DNA from: Mortierella sp. BCC40632
Taxonomy: Eukaryota; Mortierellomycota; Mortierellomycetes; Mortierellales; Mortierellaceae
DNA: 64,000 nucleotides
Direction: 5' to 3'
Assembly: GCA_011634665.1 (NCBI GenBank)
Contig: WAEK01000018.1
Location: 597,501-661,500 of the forward strand
The position numbers and the translations under genes were made by a program. Of the stretch, positions 27,364 to 40,500 are shown one piece after another (within the stretch, counting starts at the first letter, position 1; each line of letters starts with the position of its first letter). The notes under the pieces were generated by a model that had not been told where the DNA came from, searched no databases, and saw only the letters and a program-made list of their open reading frames with translations.

Positions 27364-29115
27364 TCTCGGTCCCACGGGGGAAGATGACGATGGAGAAGTA
27401 GAAGGAGGAAGAGGAAGAGGAGTAGAGGAAGGAGGAGGAGGAGGAGGAGGAGAAGGAGAAGGAGAAAAGAGGAGAGAGAAAGGGGAGAGTTTAGGTGTGC
27501 AAACGATACGAGAGAGAGAGAAGGAAGAGAAAGAGAAAGAGAAAGATTGATAGATGGATGGAGAGAGAGAGAGTAAATGAAGAAAGGCGGCTCCACCAAA
27601 GGGTCCTGGCGAGGACAGTCGTACAAGACGTGCAGGATGCAGATATTATTGAAATAGGCGTGTCTGATGGGAGTGTAGGACAATGGCGGATCAGATTACA
27701 GTCAGGGACAATGAGAGATGCAGTGAGGTAAAAGAGGATGATCGAAAAAACAAAAAACAAAAAAAAAAAAAAAAAAAAAAAAGAAAAAAGAAAAAAAAGG
27801 GAATGCAGAGGAATGTATAGTGGAAAAGGAAGAAGAAGAAGAAGAAAAAAAAAAAAAAGAGAGATGCAAAAGCGCATCGTGTTGCGCAACAAAGGAGGCG
27901 TGCGAGACAGCAGACCCCATTTCAGAAAGAACAAAAGGAAAGGAATAGGAAAAAAAATGCGGCCCTGGAGTAGCCATGAGTGGCCGCGTTTCTGCACGGG
28001 TCCGGAACGCGTTCAGCCAAGTTAAAGACGAATCAGTGGGTGATCGATGGAGTGATTGAGAGTCACTGACGTGTTGTGTCGAACATTGTCGTGCCCTGCC
28101 TTGTCTTGCCCTACCCTTCCTACCCTACCCTGTCCTGCCCTGCCCTGTCCTTTCCATACCCTCGTCTTACCCTTCCCGCCAGACCACATCCACATCCACA
28201 TCCACATCCACATCCACATACACATCCACATCCACATCCACATCCACATCCACACCCACTCTCGCATCCATATCACGCTCCAACCCAAACCACAGCAATC
28301 AGGTCATTCTTGACCAAATCAGTATCTCAGCCAGGGTCGCCCAGAGCAGTTCCCAAGGCGCGTGCAACAGAGCGGGTCCTAGATGCGCTAGACATCTCCG
28401 CAGGAAAACCGCAAGCAACAGTAAAAGCCGCTGACTGTACCCCAATGTACGGACAGAGGGTATACAGAGCAAGAACAGCCTATGGAGATGTCGACATGGT
28501 TCCTCTCCTTTCCCAACGGCCCGTGTTGCGACGGAACCTTCTTACGAGGCTGCAGACACAGGGGAGAAGCAGAGCCGGTGGAGAGCATAAAAAGGTGTGT
28601 TGGCTGCCCAAAAAGACGAGAGCCCCTGCCAACCTTAATACGGCATTTCCTCCGCGCTCGTCTTCTCGTCTTCTTTTCTCTTTCTTTCTTTCTTTCTTTC
28701 TCTCTTTCTTCTTTGTCGTTTGCTCCTCGTCCATTTCCTCCCCCCACCCCCCTCCCACCGTCCGCGGCCGATCGGTTGTAGCGTCGAGCGCCCATCCCCT
28801 TTCCTCTTCTCGTCTCTCTCTCTCTCTCTCCCTTGTTTAGCGTCCATATTTTCTTCGTGGTCAATCCCTCCTCTCGCCTCCCATCCCCTGCAGCGCACCA
28901 GCACTTCATTCCATTCGAACACGCACAAACGTTTTTGTCTTGTTCGTTTGCTGAATCCAGGACCTCCCCACCGACTGTCTCCCACCATCTTCGTCGTCGT
29001 CTCTTTTTTCAACCCCTCGTCCTCTTCAGGAACATAACGAACACTCTCCTTTCCTTTTCTCCCTCTCCCTTTCCCCTATCCATCCACCAAACGTTCTGTT
29101 CACCAAAACCTCGAC
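27364..29115. other. divergent intergenic region with hexamer array
   Basis: This is the shared upstream region of the tectonin gene (-) and the lipase gene (+). It contains GGA/GAA repeats (27420-27470), a long A run near 27763-27782, CCTGCC-type repeats (28090-28165), a CCACAT hexamer array and CT-rich DNA just before the lipase. Frames seen here are products of the repeats. No gene is supported. Confidence 0.6.
28184..28255. repeat. (CCACAT)n hexamer array
   Basis: About twelve tandem copies of CCACAT with one variant unit (ACACAT) in the middle. Read on the minus strand it would encode Met-Trp repeats, but nothing else suggests it is translated. Confidence 0.9.
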
Positions 29116-31676
29116 ATGGCGCTACCAAAACCGCTCAAATACCTACGCGTGGTCCTTCACACGTTTGTGGGTCTTATCCTCTTTATCCTCCTGATTATCC
29201 CGACACTTCTCTACTCGACCTTTCTTCGTATTTCAGGACCGAAGCATGTCCCACTCCATTCACATTTTTTCACCCGTATTGTCTACTTGGCTGCGGCCAT
29301 GTTCCCCTATCAGTGGTACCACCCTGCCCTCGCCATCCGAACTCTTCTGGTCCCTGGTGAAAGGAGCATGATTGTCAAGCGAGACACATGGACGGCCTAT
29401 TGGGTCGGTACTCTTGAAACGAGAAAGATCCCTGCAGAGACTCGTGGAGGTGACCCTACCTGGAGAGTTTCTCTCAAGGGAGTCGATGTGATCATGCTCT
29501 ATGCCCATGGTGGTGGGTTTGTCTTTGGAGATGCCGAGATGTATAACAACATCTTTTGCTCTTGGGTCAATCATTTCAAGACTGTCCACAACAAGACTCT
29601 GCGGATTCTCTCGGTCGACTATGGTAATGTATCCCTACAGGGACATGGGGGGGGGGGATCAAAGGTTAAAAACAAAAGGATATGTTGGGTGTGCCATCAA
29701 GTGTGTAATCGAGTGTGATCCTCCTTCACTCTCTTCACATGTGTACTCTGAGATAACTTCAGAACCGCATTGCCGGAGCCGTTTCTCTCTCCTTGCCTTG
29801 TGGTCGAGCATGTGGAGGGTGAGGATGGGTATATCGCTTTTTTGAGAGCCTTTTTTCTCTCTGCGTGCGTGTGTGCGATGGAGCAGAAGCGTCTTTTGCT
29901 CTTTTGCCCACACAAGTCCGACCGACTGACTCCCACACCCATATACCCGCAAGTACTCGCGCCCACAACACCAGGAAAGGTGGGGTGAGGTGGAGTGGCA
30001 GCAGCAACGGGGACAAGGATATCGCGGTGGAGAGAATATTAGTATTTTTTTTTTTTTTTTATTTTGCGAAGCGAGGTATTATTGAGAGCCAAACAACACA
30101 GACGACACCCGACTGCAACAAAAAAGCTGGTCCATGTCGAAAAACTCTCCCATCCACCAATAATTAGCATACAAACGAACAGAGCGTCCGGGCGCAGGGA
30201 GATAGAGGAATAGCTGCAAAGAGAGAGCACAAGCTCACCTAATCCTAAAGTGAACAGGGCCCTCTCTCCTCCTCTCCTCCTTCCTCCTTTTCCCCAACCC
30301 AATCCAAGCCCGACTATTTTCTTTTCTCCATATACCATCGACCTATACGGCTTTTTTTTCCCTTACATTTTCTCCACAGTACACTTGGGCCCAAACGGCA
30401 TCGGGGAAAATACAGCCGACCATTGGCCTAATGGCTCTCTCACTCTTCTCCTGAAGTGATCGCTGACCTTGTATCTTTTCCTTTTCTTGCCCTTCGACAC
30501 CTCTCTGCTCTTCTTTCCACATTTATAATATCTTTCCCGGAACACACCACTAGACCTTGCACCAAAGAAAAAGTTTCCTTATCAACGCGACCAGTACCTG
30601 TCTGCATACCGGTTCTTGGTCGAAGAGATCAAGTGGAATCCTCGCAAGATCATCTTTGGTAAAGTAAACCCTTTGTTTATTTGTTTTTCTTTTTTCTTTT
30701 TGACTGTATACTTTCAAGATGGTACTCTCTTCTCCTTTTTTCCTGTTTGACTGACGCTTCATCTTGACAATGACTATGCAAAACTGCTATATTTTTTTCT
30801 TTAATAATAATAGCTGGAGATAGCTCCGGAGCAAATGTTCTATTGAATGCATGCGTAGTCCTTCGCGAGAACCGTCTTCCACCCCCAAGAGCATTGCTCT
30901 GTATCAGTCCCTGGCTTCGTCTTGATGCTGACCTCGACACTTCCCCTTCCATGGCCCACAACCGCAAAACTGATTTTATGCCCCCTCAGGTCTTTAAAAA
31001 GATTGCTCGATCCTATGCCGGCAGCAAAGGAATTCATGATCCTCATATCTCACCTTTTTACGTTCAGGACCATTCCAAGTTTCCCGAGATGGCCATGATT
31101 TATTCAGGAGCAGAGGTCTTGAGAGATGATTGTGCACGGTTCGTGGATCATTACCAGGCAACGGGCGGCAGGATCACCTATCATTACATGGCCGAGGGCA
31201 TGCCTCATGTGTACCCCTTGTTGAGAGAACTCGCCGGAAAGACAGCTGTCAAGGATGCAGAACGGAGATTAATGGAATGGGTCAACTTGTTGGTTGAAGA
31301 GAACCGAGTCTTGTTTGAAAGTCGTCGCAAGGTCAATGTTGCAAGAGCTGCTGCTACTGCGGCTGCCGTGGCTAGCAGCTCTCCCAACGATCTTGAATAC
31401 GCTCAGACACCCATGATTTCGCATGCGACCCGGATTGTGGCCGCCGTCCCCACAGTGCATTCGACAAGGTCAGGTTCTGGAGAGAGTACACCACCTTTGG
31501 AACTTCAGGAAGTGGTTACTGAGAAGCCCAATGGCACCTCACCAGCGAGTTCCAAGCCCGCTTTCCAAGGTGGAGACAAGGAAGAGTACTTTGATGAAAT
31601 GCAGCAGGATGAATCGGATGACGAGGGCGATAATGACGACGTGTTGCTTGAGATGATTGTTGTGGAGAACAATTAA
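29116..31676 (+). CDS. HSL-family alpha/beta hydrolase (esterase/lipase) with N-terminal membrane anchor
   Basis: Three exons, 29116-29623, 30554-30658 and 30814-31676, give 491 residues. A hydrophobic helix at about residues 14-35 (VVLHTFVGLILFILLIIPTL) should anchor the protein in the ER or another membrane. The oxyanion-hole motif HGGGF is at 131-135. The nucleophile motif GDSSG is at 206-210, with catalytic Ser208 created across the intron 2 junction region. The catalytic His is H336 in EGMPHVYPL. The acid should lie in GAEVLRDD (304-310); the usual Asp position is Glu305 here. This matches the hormone-sensitive-lipase family, including yeast steryl-acetate hydrolase Say1, so a deacetylase or esterase acting on sterols or other lipids is likely. 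The tail after about residue 370 is low-complexity and acidic. The first intron is 930 bases, long for this genome. The gene converges on the hexosaminidase gene. Confidence 0.9.
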
Positions 31677-31974
31677 AAGTGTTCGGTCGTATATATACTC
31701 TTCTTCTTCTATTTTTTCTTCCGCGATTTGTTGACCCACTCTATGAAGTTGGAGCTTTTTATCCAATTAATTCTCTGCTTTCTCACCTCATACTCATCAT
31801 CACCCCAAATACCATCTCTACCGGGAATCATTTTAATAAATTCAATATCTACAATATAAAGGGAGGGGAGTGGAGGGTATAGCGATCAAGCGCATGAAAT
31901 AAAAAATAAAAAAAAAAAGAGAAGACTATATACACAATCCACAAGGGAAAAAAAATATATATATAATAAAACAT

Positions 31975-34764
31975 CTAGTAGGACTGTGCCTTGGGCTTTG
32001 CATCAAAGACGGGCCAGTTGCAATGTCCAGGATGTTGGACACACCAAAGGGGTTGCAAAGGTTCGGCTCCAATGTTATTTGCCACCATCCGGAACCTGTG
32101 CGCATTCAATCGATCCAGTGCCTGAATGCTTCGCAACGTATCCGCTTCTTGTTCTGGTCCATTCCAAAGCTTGGTCGGACTATCCTCCGAATTACCACTC
32201 CACAACACTTCGGCAACAGCAGAAGCTCGGGGCCAAAGCTTTACATCTAAATTCGTATCATCGACTTGTTCACCCCATAACAAAGCCTCGCCTCCAAGGA
32301 CATTGCTTCGATCCTGAGGCTTGAGACCCATGACAGGATTGAACGAATAAATTCGTTGCCAGGTCTTGTAAGGGTCACACCAAGACCGACCCATAGTCCA
32401 GTTACCTAACCAATCTCCATAGCCGCAATCCAGATACCAATAATCGGCCGAACCAGTAATCACCTTGTGACCTTTACGAATGGCTCGTTGGATGTTCTGA
32501 GCACTGGTCCAGACTTGGATCACAGTATCCTTATTGTTCTTGAGGGTGGAAAGACTATGGTCCAACAGGGGTTCTTCCCAGGCAATCGGGGTCTTACCCT
32601 CGTTCCGAATCATCTCATGTTGCTTCTCAATAAACCCATCCAAGATCCTGTCAAACCCTTCCTTTGTCCTTGGGATATTCTTCTTTTCCATCAACTCGAC
32701 AACAGATTCAGTTCTGTTCCAACAGTTGATGTTGACCTCATCTGCACCCGCATGAACCAATTTGTCCTTGAACAAGGGAAGGATTTGGTCATAGACCCCC
32801 TGGATGACATCATAGGTCTTGCTCAGAACAGGGTTCAATTGGCCACTGGGGGGTTCAGCACTAAAACGACTATAGCTTGGGAAGCCATCCAAACAACTCG
32901 TGATCTCGGGGAAGGCCTTGGACCAGGACCAAGCATGACCTGGCATATCAATCTCTGGAACCACTCGGATTCCTCGGTCCATAGCATAATCCACAAGGTC
33001 CGAAATGTGTTGCTTTGAATAGACCATGGCTGATCCATAGGCACCCTTGGTCGCGAGTTGACTCAATGGCAAAGGTTTCTGTTGAGGGTCTGAAGCAGAG
33101 TGTTGTCCATGTTGGGATTGTACATTGAAAGAGGTGGATTTAGTTGGGTGAGCGTCGTCGAGCTCAACGTTGAAGGATTGGGAGTCGATTAGATGCCAGT
33201 GAAAGACATTGAGCTTATTCATGCTCATGGCATCAATGGTCCGATAAAGGGAGGCCATGGAGAGGTAGTTACGCGAGGTGTCGAGCATAAGTCCTCGGTG
33301 TTGGAACAGAGGTCGGTCATGGATCAAGATGGGTGTAGATAGGATTTCCTTGTTCGGGCCTCCGTCCTTGTCATGTGGGTCATTGTTGATGCTCACCAGC
33401 TGAGAGAAAGTCTCCATGCCCCGCAATGCACCGTACTAATAAAAAGAGTGGGATAAAGAAAGAGCACATGTTAGGCTTGGGTTGCATTATCTCTCTCTCT
33501 CTCTTTTTTTTTTTATGATTGTGTGGAGGGAAAGAGAGAGAGAGAGAGAGGGCTAATCCACCAACTCCTGTGAACCTTCCCTTTTGGATACAGTCAGGGA
33601 GCTACAGCACTAGCCCATCGATCGTGTCACAGAGAAAGACCTCTCTTTCTCCCGCGCGCCCTTCCTCCCTTCTCCCCCGCATCTCAAGGGCACGATCCCT
33701 CCTCCACACATGACCATAAACAATATGCACTTCATTCATGTTGTATCCCGTCCTTTTTTTCTTTTTTTTTTCTCCCTTTTCCCCGCTCTCTCCCTTATTC
33801 CTCTTTTGTAAAGCAAAATCAACTCTCTTTTCCCCTCCCTCCCAATCTCACCCCTTCTATACACCCACACCGTCATGTCATGGGCCTGTTGTATCTCTAT
33901 CAAAAGTCGACAGATTACAGCTCCTTGAAGGGTCATTTTTTCTCTCTCTCTCTCCCGTCTGTTCTTCGGCAGGAACCAAAAAAAAAAAAAAAAAAAAAAG
34001 GGAGCGATTGAAGGGTGGAAAAGAAGAAAAAGGCCCTTGGGGACTATTCTGACAAAAAAAAAAAAGACTTACGATGGACTTGGCTTTTAGTACACCCGTA
34101 ATCTCACCAGGAGTATAAGGATCCATGGTGACCAGTTTCTGACAAATCTTTGAATCGAGTCCGAAGGGTCTCTCGTCATCCTCATCTATCCCGATCGACA
34201 GTCGATAAGACTCTATTAAAATGCAAAAAAGTGGAGGAAAAAAAAAGGGTTTTAGACATGAGGTTTTGCTCTAGACAATTGAAAGTCCTCACGACGACAG
34301 TACACAGCGAATCCTTTGTGGGCAAAAAAAAAAAAAAAAAAGGGAACAAAAAGATGTCACATACCATCCGTGTCCTGACCAAGTGGTTGTGTCGCCGAAC
34401 TATCTTCCACCTCCACCGAGATAGCACTCAACTTGACCTGTTGCGCCTGGGACCGATCCTCTCTCTGAACCCAATCCTCACCCAAGGGAACCGGGCTTTG
34501 GAAAAGACTTTCTCGAATCCGTTGACGATATCGTTCTGCACCTTGGATCAAACGTGGATGGATCACTTGTTGACTTTCAGGAAACTTGAATCGAAACTCT
34601 CGGTCGAGTTCAATGGTTCGGTGACCACGACATTCGTGAGCTGGTTTGGGCCAGAGTTGATGACCCACTACAGGAGCTGGGTCGGGGAGGATGACCAACG
34701 AGACCAAGAAGGCATTCGAAGCCAGCGCTAATGCGGCTGAAATCGAATAGAGGACTCGGATCAT
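31975..34764 (-). CDS. secreted beta-N-acetylhexosaminidase, GH20 family
   Basis: Three exons, 34764-34365, 34212-34073 and 33435-31975, join in frame to 666 residues. The enzyme removes terminal N-acetylglucosamine or N-acetylgalactosamine from chitin oligomers and glycans. It starts with a hydrophobic signal segment (about residues 3-27, VLYSISAALALASNAFLVSLVIL) and the LWPKP motif seen at the start of GH20 N-terminal domains. The catalytic barrel shows YGALRGMETFSQL, RGLMLDTSRNY, LNVFHWHLIDSQSF, EIDMPGHAWSW and HAGADEVNINCW. The last contains the D412-E413 pair: Glu is the acid and Asp orients the substrate acetamido group for substrate-assisted catalysis. The end, CVQHPGHCNWP, has two Cys for a disulphide. 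It is most likely secreted or vacuolar. The length fits fungal family members. No membrane anchor is seen at the C-terminus. Confidence 0.95.
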
Positions 34765-36132
34765 TTCTTGGTTTTAGAACAAGGATGGGATGGGGAGGAG
34801 TGTATGAGTGTAGAACAGAGTAGCAATAGACAATTGAATCAAGAAGGCATAAACTCCTGGTAGACTCGACGCAAAAAAGGATGGCTCAAAGGGTGTAAAG
34901 TGAGTTTTGGAAGGATGGATGAAAGGAGGCTGTGCGAGATATCAGATGTCGCGTGTCTGTCTGTCTGTCCAGGAAGAGGTGATGAGCGGAGAGTGAAAGA
35001 GTATCAATGAGAGAGAGAGAGAGAAAATGTCGGTGCTAATGTGGAGTAAAAGAGAGGTGAGACTCGAGCAGAGTGAGAATGAAGGAAAGGAAAAAGAAAA
35101 AAAAAAAAAGAGGCGAGCGTTGCTGTGAGGAAAGCCTCACAGAGACGCTCGGTCTATTTAAGGGCAATTTCCCTGGGCCGCTAAGACGACTAGCTCCCTG
35201 CACGATGACCTTCCAGTCCTTCGGGGGGTCATTGGTCAGGCCATTGAGAGATAGTACAAAGGCTGGACACAGGCACTGGTTATCTTGCGAATCCTGCCAT
35301 GATCAGAGCACTGAGCATTACGTGTGTGTGTGTGGCGAGAAAGACGAAAGAGCAAGTATGTGCGGGAGCACGGGTAGATAAAGTGTGCGTGTGTGTGGGG
35401 GGTGGGATGGAGTTGGTCATGCTCTTCTCTCTTTCCCTCTGTGCATGCTTCTTGCTCTTGCTCAGTGCCAGGGTGGTGAGGTGCGTGCCTGATGTTGGAT
35501 AGTTTTTTTTTCTTTCTTTTTTTCTTTTCTTTTCAAGGGGAGCCGAGCAAAGACTGGGGTGCAGCAGGAGATGCAGAATATAGGAGACCATCGATCAGGG
35601 GAGAGAAGGGGGGGAAGAGGCAAGTGGGACTGGTCAAGTCGGCGCTGGGCACGTTCGCCACAGACGCCATGGCGTTTTTGTAAAGTGTATCCACGAGCCC
35701 CGGACCAGGCTACAACATGCCATTCTTCAATGCCTCGATGCATGACAAGTGGACATGGCAATGGATAACATTGACTCTGGCTATTGGCAACCTCAGAGAC
35801 TGGACTGTCAAGTCCCTGAGAATCCACGTCACACACAAGGCGAGGCGAGGCCGTGGACGGTTGGGCTGGGCCTGCCTCTCCTTTCACACACACTCTCTCT
35901 TACACACACACACATACACTCTCATCATTTCTTTGCTCTCTCGCTCTTTTCCTTCATCACGTCCTGCACGCACGCACGCTCTCCGCTTGACGCTCATCGG
36001 GAAACGACCTGGACACCACACAGATATCCGGATCTTTTTCTTCTCTTGGTCAGCAGCCATCTCGGCCTTCATCTCTTTCCTGCGACAGGGCCGAGCTCAA
36101 CTCCATTATCATAATTATCAAAAACTCATCCC
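34765..36132. other. divergent intergenic region
   Basis: This lies between the hexosaminidase (-) and TRAPPC10 (+) genes. It contains a TATTTAAG at 35155-35162, GT-rich stretches (35320-35400) and CT/CA-rich DNA near 35880-35960. Open frames here show no recognisable protein features. A short unrecognised transcript cannot be excluded. Confidence 0.5.
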
Positions 36133-37516
36133 ATGGAGCCTAGGCGCGTCATTGTCACTTGTATGTTGGAAGACCCAAAAGACAGGAGCCAACTCCTTAA
36201 TCTTCTTTGCCCTGTTCACTTGTCGACAGTGCATAATGGAATCGAATGTCATCACACTCGAGGATGCAGGCTAATAGCTGAGCCATCGTCCTGCTCTACC
36301 CCCTTCTCTTCACCCCTCTTTCTTCCCCCTTCTCCTTCTCCTCTTCCTCCTCCTACTATTACTACCGCCGCTCCTTCTCCTCTCCCTTTATTGTCTCTTG
36401 GATAGACGCGGATGAGCAGGGAACATGGTCCAGCATTGCCGAGAATCTCACGGCCCAGCTGCCACTTCGGAACCTTGTGTGGAAGCCAAGCAATAACCGA
36501 GCCACCAGGAACATTGCTATGCTTGACATTGAGTTGAAACGGTTCTCACCCGAGTCTTCCAAGAATTTACCCCCCGTCACGCTCCACCAGAATCCGTTCC
36601 TGAATCTCTACTTTGTGAATTGCGAGGTAGGGGTGAAAAAAAAAAGAAGAAGGATACTAGATGATTTTAATCAAAAGGACCACCCGTTCCGACGCGCGAT
36701 ACCATTGCCAATCAATGTTCAACCTTGCCACTGTTTTAACTCTAAAATAATAATAACAATAATCACACGATAGGATAACGAGTCGTACAGGACCACTGTG
36801 AGACAGCAGATCAAGGACTGGATTCAGCTAGTGACTTCAAAAAAGAACCAGGAATGGCTCATTATCCACGTCAGTAATCAGGAAGGAGCCAGGAACCCTG
36901 CAAAGTTCCTGCGAGCCTCTGTCATTGATCGTATCAAAGCCGACTTTAACACTGGAAAGAGAGACAGGTGCGTCCTCTTGGATGAACAGGACCTGGTTCT
37001 TGTTCGAGCAATCTTATTGCCTTTAACTTTTTTTTCTTTTCTTTTGAAATGATCTTTTTTCCTTCTCTTCGCCTTGGCTAATGACTCTTTCTTACCACCA
37101 CCGACTATAACAATAGAGTCGCTCAATTGAGGATGGCTGACACGGACATGTCCGAAAAGGAACTCTGGGCGGATTTTATGGCCAAGATGAAAGAAGGAAT
37201 CGTGACAAGTTTTGACCTGAATGTGTTGAATTTTGAAGATGATATTCGTCGACTGGATTCGCAAAGACAAATGCCAGGATGGAATTATTGTACTTTTTTC
37301 ATTCTGAAAGAAGGTCTTACGAATGCGTACGAGATGATGAGTCTTCATGATGAAGCTCTACGACAGTATGATGAATTGGAGGCATCCTTCTTCCAGATCT
37401 TGAGAGGTAATTTTCACGTGTATTTTTTTTAGAACGGAAGACGAAGAAGAGGATTCGTCGCTTAGGAGAGAGGGAGGGAGGGAGAAAGACGCGTTCCAAA
37501 TATTTCCTTTTGCTCA

Positions 37517-37550
<34 letters not shown>

Positions 37551-40500
37551 TTCTTGCTTCTTTATTACGACAATAGATAATGCGTTGACGTGGTATGGCA
37601 AGTTTGGTGGTATGCAGGAAGGAGATGATGAGGCCAACCTATTGGATCTGAACAGGAAGCCATACCGGGATTTGATCATGCAAAACACCATCTCGGTCTT
37701 TGATTTCCGGACCTATCTCTTTGGAAGACAATGTAATCTTCTCTTTCGATTGAGACGTCCGGTCGAAATTTGTCATCGCGCCCTGGTGTTTATTCCTGCC
37801 TTTGCGAGAACCGTTCGAGAACACGTGGTATGGAGAAGAGGAGCATTTTCATTTAAGGAGGAACAAAAAAAAAAAAAGAGAGAATCAATTGCATTCATCC
37901 GTTTTTATTGACTTTTTTTTTATTTTACTTTATTTTATTCACTAGTCGAATCTCACAGAAAACTTTTTAGAGTCGTGGATCTATTCGGCTTGCATGTGTA
38001 TTGTGAACGAGTGCGATGAAATGGTGCAGCCGACAAACGATGACCCTCACATGATAGTAATGCTGGATGGAGCCAAGGCAGAGTTGCTTCAACTTGCTCG
38101 CCAACAGGTATTAAAACCGATTCAGGATGACAGCTCAAACACGTCCACACCTATTTCTGATAATCCTGCAAAGCAAACTTATTTATTTATTTATTTTTTC
38201 AATCGTTCTTCAGCTCGACAAGTTAGGCATTCAACATGGACGACTTCCAAAGGAGCACCCTTTCACAATGTCATTGGGATATGAAGATTCCAGTCCAGAC
38301 CAAGCTGATGATGTGGAGCAAAAGCCCATGTCACAATATCTCCAAGAAGCAGTATCTACTGACGAAAGCTTTGATTCGTTATACATGGTGTCTTTTTTTT
38401 TTTTTTCAGGCATCAGTTCCATTTGGATAACCTACCATCTTTCTAGAGCTACTGCTGATTTTTTTTCTTTCCCTTTGAATTCTATTTGTAGACGGTCTCT
38501 GCAAGGGCTATCAAGGGATACGACGGAAGTGGTCGTCATCGCTCCTCATTACTTTTGCATGGAGATGTCGCTGCTCTTCAATAGTACGTTCTCTGGCTAG
38601 ATTCAATAGGCTATTCAAATTGTCTCTGTAAAACAGTACTCTAACTTTTCGGGGACACGATCTACTCGACCTTTCTAGTCACAGGAAAAAGTATGCAGAG
38701 GCGGCCAGGATATTGGAATCCATTACATGGCGCTATGGACATAATCACTGGACAGTCCTAGAGAATGAGTTGGTGATCAAACATGCCAAATGTCTAAAGG
38801 AGCTCGGAATGTCAAGCAAATATGCCCAGGCTTGTTTGACGCTTCTCAGAAACATGGAAGATCTCGGTGAGGAGGAAAAGGTCTATTACTCCAACGAGCT
38901 CTTTAGCACCGTGACATCCAAGGACTTTGAGGAAGAAATTGCACACGAGTTTGCGCCCATGTTTTCGGTCAAGGTCGTTTCTGTGGTTGATATTCTTCAA
39001 GAGGACGATGGATCCTATGTCGACATTATGGTCGATAACAAACTACCCAAGGTACTCGCGCTTTGCTTTCTTTTTATTGCTTTAAGATTCACTTGGTAAA
39101 TCACAGTGCAGCTGACCTGTTTATTTTGCACGGTTCCTGTCATTTTCTAGGAAATCAAATTTAATAAGCTCTCTGTTAGAATGGTGAGCGGTGAAGTAGA
39201 TGAGCTTTGGTTCAATACCCGTCATGGCATTCTTAAGCCAGGCAAGAACACTATTCGCGTTGTTTGTGAGGTAAGGGACAATTATTTGGATTAGAGCATT
39301 GCCGAGTTTAAGTATTCAGTCTCCACCCCTCTCCTTAAATATCTTTATCACCAACGCTTCCATGGCCAATGTTCTTATTTTCTCTCTGATAGTCATCCGC
39401 TTCAGGAACCTATGTTTTGGAAAAGGTGCATCTCAGGACTGGAAAGCTGATTTTCCTCTATGATTTCCTCCAAGAGAGTCGAAAGCGCATTTTCCGTGTC
39501 GATGCTCACCCAAGGGCCTTGAAGGCTTCGATCCAACCACCACAGGAAGTAGAGATTGGAACCACCAACAACTTTGTCGTAAACGTTTCTAGTGGACGAA
39601 ACAAGGTGACGGATGCTGTCCTGAGCCTCTTCCCCGAAACGGAAGGGATCGCCTTTCTGGAGGTTCCTCATCTAAAGTACACCAAGAGCAAAGCGGACAA
39701 GAGTGATTCAGAAACAGGAGAGCTTAAAATCGAAAACTACGACGCCATTGCCTTACCAGCCTTTGATGCGAATGAGACTATTTCGATTGTGGTTCCATAT
39801 GAGAACCACCCTAATGCGACGGAGCACTTGGTTCGACTTGTTATTCAGTACTTGACGCCCAATTCAAAGCGACATACATTTACTCTGTCATCGAGTATCG
39901 ACACGTTGGTTCCACTCAGGGTCAATCATTCGATCATTTGGCGCGATGAATGGTAACCTAGCTTTCAACTGCAAATCGCGTTCTTTTGGGCATGACGCCA
40001 AAAAAAAAAAAAACACCACCAAGGCTTCGGGGGCAAGCCTTTTTTTCTAACACTTTATTCCATCTTATATTTTTTGAACGTAGCCTCAATTTGAAACTTG
40101 ATATGACTTGCGCTGGCAATGTTCCGATCCGTCTTCTTAATGTTGATCTTCAGCATACAGCATGCGTCAAGGACTATAAACAACCTCCATTCCCTGGAGA
40201 GCTGGTAATGCTTTTTTTTTTTAAATATGTATCTTTCTTTTCATAAAACAACCCTAACCAAATGGACTGTTCATAGATTTTGTTCCCTAGACAACACGCC
40301 AGCTTTGTATTCAAAATTTCGCGTCCAAATGATACCAATGGTATGTCAAAAAAAAAGAAAAAAAAGAAATTTAGGCCATGTATTTCCGTTCTATTTTAGC
40401 AGGCACTAAAAAAAAATGGGATGCTCCTTTATGAAACGCTAGTTACCAATCCCAAGGCGCACTTTATTGTAACTTATCAAAGTCTACGTGATGGTAAGAA

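Noticed and set aside
28076..28840. A 254-residue open frame on the plus strand starting in the CCACAT array
   Set aside because: Pro-His repeats come from the hexamer array and the rest shows no family features. The real lipase start follows with its own CT-rich leader.
35462..35893. A 143-residue minus-strand frame between the hexosaminidase and TRAPPC10 genes
   Set aside because: It has no recognisable domain. It lies in a divergent promoter region and includes a poly-Lys end from a T-rich stretch.
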